Assembly (NCBI GenBank): GCA_964507185.1
Contig: CAZDOY010000003.1
Coordinates: 65,776-129,775 of the forward strand
DNA from: CAVRTJ01 sp964507185
Lineage (GTDB): Bacteria; Acidobacteriota; UBA4820; DSQY01
Reading direction: 5' to 3'
DNA length: 64,000 nt
The notes beneath the pieces are model-generated. The model saw only the letters and a program-made list of their open reading frames with translations, searched no databases and had not been told where the DNA came from. This document shows, piece after piece, positions 59,929-64,000 of this stretch. Position numbers and translations under genes: made by a program. Each line of letters opens with the position of its first letter. Positions within the stretch are counted from its first letter, which is position 1.

Positions 59929-60666
59929 ATGAACTGGCCGCTCATGAAGAGAAACGGGAAAAACGGTATGGATTCGAACGGCGCCATCATCCGGATGGAA
60001 GGCCTGAAGAAGATATACGACACGGGCAAGATCAAGGTCGAGGCGCTCAAGACCATCGACCTGACGGTCAAGAAGGGCGAGTTCGTTGCGGTGGTCGGTC
60101 CCTCCGGATCGGGAAAGTCCACCCTGATGAACCTGCTCGGGTGCCTGGACACGCCGACCTCCGGGGAGTACTTTCTCGCGGGGGAGGCCGTTGCGGGCCT
60201 CGAACGGGACAGGCTTGCCGACATTCGGAACCGGCGCGTCGGATTCGTCTTCCAGAACTTCAACCTGCTCCCCCAGATCTCCGCTTTCGAAAACGTTGAG
60301 ATGCCCCTCCTCTTCGGTGGCGTCGGCAAGAGGGAACGTCGGGATCGCGTGACGGAGCTCCTCGAACGCGTCGGGTTGGGAGATCGCATGGATCACAAGC
60401 CCACCGAACTGTCCGGCGGCCAGATGCAGCGCGTGGCCATTGCGAGGGCGCTTGCCATGAACCCGGACATCCTCCTCGCCGACGAGCCCACCGGCAACCT
60501 GGATACCAGTTCGGGCGGCGACATCATGAGCCTCTTCAAGGAATTGTGGGACCAGGGTTGCACGCTCGTGGTCGTTACGCACGACATGGCGCTCGCCAAC
60601 CGGGCGAGCCGGATCGTAGAGATCCGAGACGGCAACGTCGTCCGCGACACCGGGCTAGCGGCGTAA
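59929..60666 (+). CDS. MacB/LolD-type ABC ATPase
   Basis: 245-aa ATPase for the two permeases. Walker A is GPSGSGKSTLMNLLG, signature LSGGQMQRVAIARALA, Walker B ILLADEPTGNLD and the switch His lies in VVVTHDMALA. It resembles LolD/MacB ATPase domains, with the C-terminal half ending VRDTGLAA. AGGGAGTCACCA precedes the ATG at 59929. It closes the four-gene exporter run; the modular repeats start within 10 bases of its stop. Confidence 0.92.
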   Translation: MNWPLMKRNGKNGMDSNGAIIRMEGLKKIYDTGKIKVEALKTIDLTVKKGEFVAVVGPSGSGKSTLMNLLGCLDTPTSGEYFLAGEAVAGLERDRLADIRNRRVGFVFQNFNLLPQISAFENVEMPLLFGGVGKRERRDRVTELLERVGLGDRMDHKPTELSGGQMQRVAIARALAMNPDILLADEPTGNLDTSSGGDIMSLFKELWDQGCTLVVVTHDMALANRASRIVEIRDGNVVRDTGLAA

Positions 60667-60674
60667 AACGGGCC

Positions 60675-60988
60675 GAACCACAGAGCACACAGAGGACACA
60701 GAGAAAGACATTTGGGAATTGGGATTTTGGATTTGGGATTTGAAAGACGGCTCGGGACGGGCCAGAAGAAAGGCGGAAATCGAAAGGCGGAAGGCGAAAG
60801 GCAATTACGGCTTGGGACGGGCCTTCGAAGCTCATCCCGCGCCGGACTCACCTAATCACCTACTCCCCTAATCACGGCACCGCCAGGTGTGAACCGCGGA
60901 GACGCGGAGGCGCGGAGAAATAATCCGGGATTTGAAGAACGGCTGGGGACGGGCCTTCGAAGCAAGAATGAACAGGGAGGACGGGAGG
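60675..60988 (-). repeat. Modular intergenic repeat, copy A (reverse orientation)
   Basis: Read on the minus strand, the order is a CTCTGTGG-type segment, a run of AATCCC/AAATCC words, a core CTTCGAAGGCCCGTCCC, a CGCCTTTCGCC-type segment, a GTGATTAGG/GTGAGTCCGGCGC segment and a CTCCGCG-rich segment. The core and two modules also recur in the other copies, in the opposite orientation to copies B and C. See copies B (61990-62290) and C (63642-63840). Confidence 0.8.
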
Positions 60989-61023
60989 ACGAGGAGGTCT
61001 GCAATTCGAGGATGGCTGCGTAG

Positions 61024-61043
61024 GGTGGGCATTCATGCCCACC
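61024..61043. repeat. Short hairpin repeat, first copy (GTAGGGTGG...CCACC)
   Basis: GGTGGGCAT and ATGCCCACC are a perfect 9-bp inverted repeat with a 2-base loop, preceded by GTA. The same flanks recur at 61098-61132 around a different centre. Confidence 0.6.
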
Positions 61044-61097
61044 GTTCGTCGAACCCGCACCATCCCGACCGCATCCGCGCGAACGCGGAGCCCGTAG

Positions 61098-61132
61098 GGT
61101 GGACTCGAGGGCCGCGGACCCGAGCGTCCACC
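61098..61132. repeat. Short hairpin repeat, second copy
   Basis: GGTGGAC and GTCCACC are inverted around a GC-rich 21-base centre that is itself partly palindromic. The shared GTAGGGTGG start and CCACC end link it to the first copy, as in REP-type elements. Confidence 0.55.
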
Positions 61133-61245
61133 AATCTAGACCGAAAATGATCGCTCACTGAGCACAGATTGCCGATCTCAAGCGGGATGATGGACGCCGC
61201 TTCGAGTGGGCCTCCTACCACGCTTCGCTGCAAGTGTGGCAGCGA

Positions 61246-61815
61246 TTAGTCCTCCTCGAAAAAGAACCAATTGCCCCCAAGATACACCAGTTTCCTAAAT
61301 CCGAATGGTCTGCCTATGCTTGTTGCCTCCTCCTTAAAGTTTTCAAGAGGTGCCGTATGCCCAGGAGGCACATAGATGTATCCCCACGAGTCGGGTAGGG
61401 AGCCGGGAAGCCATAGCTCGAGATACTGTTCCTTGATAGGCAGCTTCGTTCCAACTGGACACGCTCCCATCAGGTCTAAGGACTTGGTGCGGGCCACCCA
61501 TTGCTGCAACTCAACAGGATCGACTCCAGCGGCAGCGGCAGCCCGCTCCCAAGAAGCGCCAGAGACAATTAACGCCCTGCCATTTCGCACGTCATATCCG
61601 GAACCATGGGGTTTGATAGCGAAGTCGTTCCAATAGATAACCCGCTGCCAAGGCATTAACGTGAGGTCGTCTGTGGAGTGGTTCTTCCACCAGTTCTCTG
61701 CGTACCGCTGGAATAACGCCTTGTTGGCCTTGAAATGCGCTATGGCTTTCTTTGGGTTGTGATAGGCGCTACAAGACGCAAGAACCAGTAAGCACAGGCA
61801 GAAGATGCTGTTCAT
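61246..61815 (-). CDS. Lipoprotein of unknown function, lower GC than its surroundings
   Basis: 189-aa predicted lipoprotein; the lipobox is LASC (start MNSIFCLCLLVLASC, Cys at residue 15). The start was set at the ATG at 61815, where the signal sequence begins; an in-frame upstream start at 61854 lacks support. The mature protein has no recognised domain, with Trp-rich stretches (YAENWWKNHSTDD, ASWERAAAAAG, SWGYIYVPPG). Its GC content is clearly lower than that of neighbouring genes, and repeat copies A and B lie either side in inverted orientation, so horizontal acquisition is plausible. Confidence 0.65.
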   Translation of the reverse strand: MNSIFCLCLLVLASCSAYHNPKKAIAHFKANKALFQRYAENWWKNHSTDDLTLMPWQRVIYWNDFAIKPHGSGYDVRNGRALIVSGASWERAAAAAGVDPVELQQWVARTKSLDLMGACPVGTKLPIKEQYLELWLPGSLPDSWGYIYVPPGHTAPLENFKEEATSIGRPFGFRKLVYLGGNWFFFEED

Positions 61816-62331
61816 GCTCACCGACAACGTATCGTCGCTCTTCGTCCTTTTCACGGCACCGACCCCAAGCTAAGATCTCCTGCCCGAAACAAGCGGGTAC
61901 CTCTTAACACTACTGCACCACACGAAATCGCTCCCTGGCTCCCGACGAGGCCGACCATTTACCGTAGTCGAATCCGAAATCTCGAATTTTTCTCACAGCC
62001 TCACCGCCTCCTTGTGAAATCAGAATTCTGTCTCCGCGCCTCCGCACCTTCGCGGTTCATACCTTGCGGTGCCGTGAGTAGGTGAGTAGGGGATTAGGTG
62101 AGTCCGGCGCGGGACAATCTTCGAAGGCCTTCCTCCCATCCTCCCTGTTCATATCTGCTTCGAAGGCCCGTCCCCGGCCGTCTTATAAATCCGAAATCCC
62201 AATTCCCAAATCCCAAATTGCCTCTCACCGCCTCATTGCCTCACTGTGAGAACCCATTTTTCTCTGTGGCCTCGGTGTGCTCTGTGGTTCCATTCGGCTG
62301 TTCAATCCCAAACCCAAATCGCTCCGCTCGC
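61816..62331. other. Intergenic region with repeat copy B
   Basis: This stretch holds the modular repeat (61990-62290) and little else. The 170 bases nearest the lipoprotein gene show no promoter or ORF that I can support. Confidence 0.7.
61990..62290 (+). repeat. Modular intergenic repeat, copy B (forward orientation)
   Basis: The order is a TCACCGCCTC-type segment, CTCCGCG words, GTGAGTAGG/GTGAGTCCGGCGC, TTCGAAGG core twice with a CATCCTCCCTGTTCAT segment between, AATCCC words, the TCACCGCCTC segment again and a CTCTGTGG-type end. Copies A (reverse) and C contain the same modules in other combinations. Confidence 0.8.
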
Positions 62332-63549
62332 CTACTTCTTTTCGAGGATGAAATACAACGACCCCTTCTGCTGCATGTGGCCGGCCGTGGCTTCGGCCTC
62401 GGGTCCGGCGCCGCAGAAGAGGTCGACCCGGCCCGGTCCCGTGATCGCGCCGCCCGTGTCCTGGTTCATGACGAACCGCGTGAAGGGCTCCCAGCCGACC
62501 ACGCGGTTCTTTGAATCCAGGAGGGGCTTTTCCGTCCGAATGAGGCAGAGTGCGCCTCTGGGAAAAATCCGCGCGTCCGTCGCGATCGAGCGGCCCGGCG
62601 TGATCGCCACGTCGATGTTTCCGTAGGGGCCGCTGTTTTCTAGACGGAAGAAGGTGTAGCTGGGGTTCACGTCCAGTAGCTTTCGCATCTGCTTCGGGTG
62701 GTGCGCAATATAAGCCCGGATGCTCTGCAGAGACACCTGCCCCTTGCCCAGGAGCCCTTCCTTCACCATGTAGCGGCCGAGGCTCACGTAGGGCTGCCCG
62801 TTCTTGCCCGCGTACTGCACCCGGACCTTCTGTCCGTCCGGCAGGAGCACCAGCCCCGAACCTTGTATCTGCAAAAAGAAGAGGTCCACAGGATCGTCCA
62901 GCCACAGCAGCTCCAGCCCCTTCCCCTGAAGGGCCCTGTCCGTGTCGATCTGCTTCCGCGTGTAGTAAGGCACGACCCTGTCGCCGTCCACGCGGCCGAA
63001 GACGGTGGCCTTGGAGTGCGCGAGAGGAAACTCTGACAGGTCGATGCTCATCAGATCCGCCGGGCGCGCGTACAGGGGATACTTGAACGTCGCATCGGGG
63101 TGCCTGCGGCCCTGGAGTTCAGGTTCGTAGTACCCCGTGAACAAAACGCTCCCCGCCCCGTCGCTCCCCACGCTCCGGTAGAGGACGAAGCCATCCTTTA
63201 TGTCGGATATCTTCTGCGTCGCCGAAAGCGCGGGGTTCGCGACGATCGTGAGGAATGCCTTCAGGGTGGCCGACAGTTCGGCCGCCGTAACGGTCCGGGT
63301 GCCGAATTGGAAGGTCTTTCCTGCCGGCAGCTTGTCGTAGTAGCCGAGACTTCCCCTCACCGCGTCCGCCAGGCCGGTGAAATCCATGTCGTCCTTGATG
63401 GTCCCGAGGGATGTCCACGACGCCGGGGCCATGAGCTCGCCCCCCGGACTGATGAGAGGCTTAGGCTTCACGGGCCGATGCGCGCAGGACGCCAGCACAA
63501 GAAGCGCGCAAGCGGCAGCGAGAACCGGGGCCGCTGAAAGGCGGATCAT
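62332..63549 (-). CDS. mltA: Membrane-bound lytic murein transglycosylase A (MltA)
   Basis: 405-aa outer-membrane lipoprotein that cleaves peptidoglycan between MurNAc and GlcNAc. The lipobox LASC (Cys at residue 22) follows a MIRLSAAPVLAAACAL start. The MltA domain spans about 90-290 (FTGYYEPELQGR; LQIQGSGLV-type QIQGSG) and the 3D domain is at the end (NQDTGGAITGPGRVDLFCG, with its conserved Asp residues). The ATG at 63549 has a weak ribosome-binding site. Repeat copies B and C flank it in direct orientation. Confidence 0.92.
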   Translation of the reverse strand: MIRLSAAPVLAAACALLVLASCAHRPVKPKPLISPGGELMAPASWTSLGTIKDDMDFTGLADAVRGSLGYYDKLPAGKTFQFGTRTVTAAELSATLKAFLTIVANPALSATQKISDIKDGFVLYRSVGSDGAGSVLFTGYYEPELQGRRHPDATFKYPLYARPADLMSIDLSEFPLAHSKATVFGRVDGDRVVPYYTRKQIDTDRALQGKGLELLWLDDPVDLFFLQIQGSGLVLLPDGQKVRVQYAGKNGQPYVSLGRYMVKEGLLGKGQVSLQSIRAYIAHHPKQMRKLLDVNPSYTFFRLENSGPYGNIDVAITPGRSIATDARIFPRGALCLIRTEKPLLDSKNRVVGWEPFTRFVMNQDTGGAITGPGRVDLFCGAGPEAEATAGHMQQKGSLYFILEKK

Positions 63550-64000
63550 GAAGCTGGCATGTTCCCCGCGGGCACGAGAACGCTGGACCTTCTCCACTGC
63601 AGGCCTCCAGGCCGTCCATTGTAACAAACCGCCGGGCACCGGCGTGATTAGGTGATTAGGTGAGTCCGGCGCAGGATAGCCTTCGAAGGCCCGTCCCCTG
63701 CCGTCTTACGTTTTACTTAGCCTTTCGCCCTTCGGCCTTAGCCCTTAATAAACAGCCCTTTACTTGTCGATTTTTCACCGCCTCACTGTCTCAGTGTAAA
63801 ATCAATCGGTCTTCCCCGCGTCTCCGCGCCTCCGCTCTTCCCCTCTTCCCTCTCCCCTCTAACCGGCCTGCGGAGCGGGCAATGTTTCGGAATAATTCCG
63901 ATACTTGATCCGTTGAAAGGTTTGGAAGACGAAGCGAGAGCTTCAAGCTTCATGGGTTTCGATAAAGGGCTCGGTACGGGACTCGAAGGGCAATATCGGG
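63550..64000. other. Terminal intergenic region with repeat copy C
   Basis: Most of 63642-63840 is the modular repeat; a further divergent core (GGGCTCGGTACGGGACTCGAAGGGC) is at the very end (about 63970-63994). No gene is evident before the window ends. Confidence 0.6.
63642..63840 (+). repeat. Modular intergenic repeat, copy C (forward orientation)
   Basis: The order is GTGATTAGG twice, GTGAGTCCGGCGC, the CTTCGAAGGCCCGTCCCC core with GCCGTCTT, a CCTTTCGCCCTTCGGCC segment, CACCGCCTCACTG and CGCGTCTCCGCGCCTCCGC. It lacks the AATCCC words and the CTCTGTGG end present in copies A and B. Confidence 0.75.

Larger units (their letters stand above)
60667..61245. other. Repeat-filled intergenic region
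   Basis: Most of this stretch is made of repeat modules (60675-60988) and two hairpins (61024-61043 and 61098-61132). No ORF with a ribosome-binding site is seen. Confidence 0.75.

Noticed and set aside
60667..64000. Possible CRISPR array
   Set aside because: The repeated units are variable in length, order and orientation and there are no unique spacers of constant size or cas genes.

Overview
The window is a GC-rich (about 60% by eye), densely packed stretch of bacterial chromosome from a Gram-negative, type IV piliated organism. The gene orders (pilMNOPQ; tig-clpP-clpX-lon-engB-rho; xseB-ispA-tlyA-nadK; pstSCAB-phoU), with roadblock and DUF4388 proteins and a GGDEF protein, most resemble deltaproteobacterial lineages (Desulfobacterota/Myxococcota-like) or a neighbouring deep-branching phylum. 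This placement is inference from gene content only. A 100-N gap with identical 55-bp flanks shows that this is a draft, probably metagenomic, assembly.

Layout. 1-4.3 kb: phosphate uptake (3' part of pstS, pstC, pstA, pstB, phoU; phoU is split only by the assembly gap). 4.4-10.3 kb: minus-strand genes for a PLP transsulfuration-type enzyme, an alpha/beta hydrolase, an ABC-exporter-like membrane protein, a protein-isoaspartate methyltransferase and an MFS transporter. 10.5-16.5 kb: plus-strand run of pta, a family-2 glycosyltransferase, an LpxL-like acyltransferase, a STAS protein, an IMPACT/YigZ protein, a CYTH protein, a sugar-1-phosphate nucleotidyltransferase and a second glycosyltransferase with a structured leader. 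16.6-18.8 kb: NfeD-type membrane protease plus stomatin/SPFH pair. 18.9-24.4 kb: GGDEF, DUF4388, SPOR, xseB, ispA, tlyA and nadK with overlapping ends, followed by a DUF1573 protein and a bidirectional terminator.

25.7-33.7 kb: one minus-strand operon, pilM-N-O-P-Q, lipoprotein, TPR protein, roadblock protein, efp, read from a promoter region with two sigma-70-like promoters and a palindrome over the predicted start point. 33.9-36.5 kb: dnaB and alr. 36.6-41.6 kb: CPBP protease, orphan zinc-finger anti-sigma factor, purE, tsaC, class III sirtuin, and an aldehyde dehydrogenase behind a near-consensus promoter with an upstream palindrome. 41.8-44.4 kb: a secreted beta-propeller/transglutaminase fusion and an outer-membrane-type protein. 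44.9-52.5 kb: protein quality-control operon tig, clpP, clpX, lon, engB, rho, with tRNA-Arg and tRNA-Leu just upstream. 53-56 kb: a thioredoxin-fold/six-hairpin protein without its CxxC motif, divergent from a rhodanese and a MauE/DoxX protein. 56.2-60.7 kb: MacAB-like exporter with two different permeases. 60.7-64 kb: two lipoprotein genes (an unknown one and mltA) embedded in modular intergenic repeats.

There are no transposases, rRNA genes, CRISPR arrays or phage genes. The most unusual signals are the modular repeat family at 60.7-64 kb, the control regions of the pil operon, the aldehyde dehydrogenase gene and the outer-membrane-type gene, and several accessory gene pairs of unclear role.
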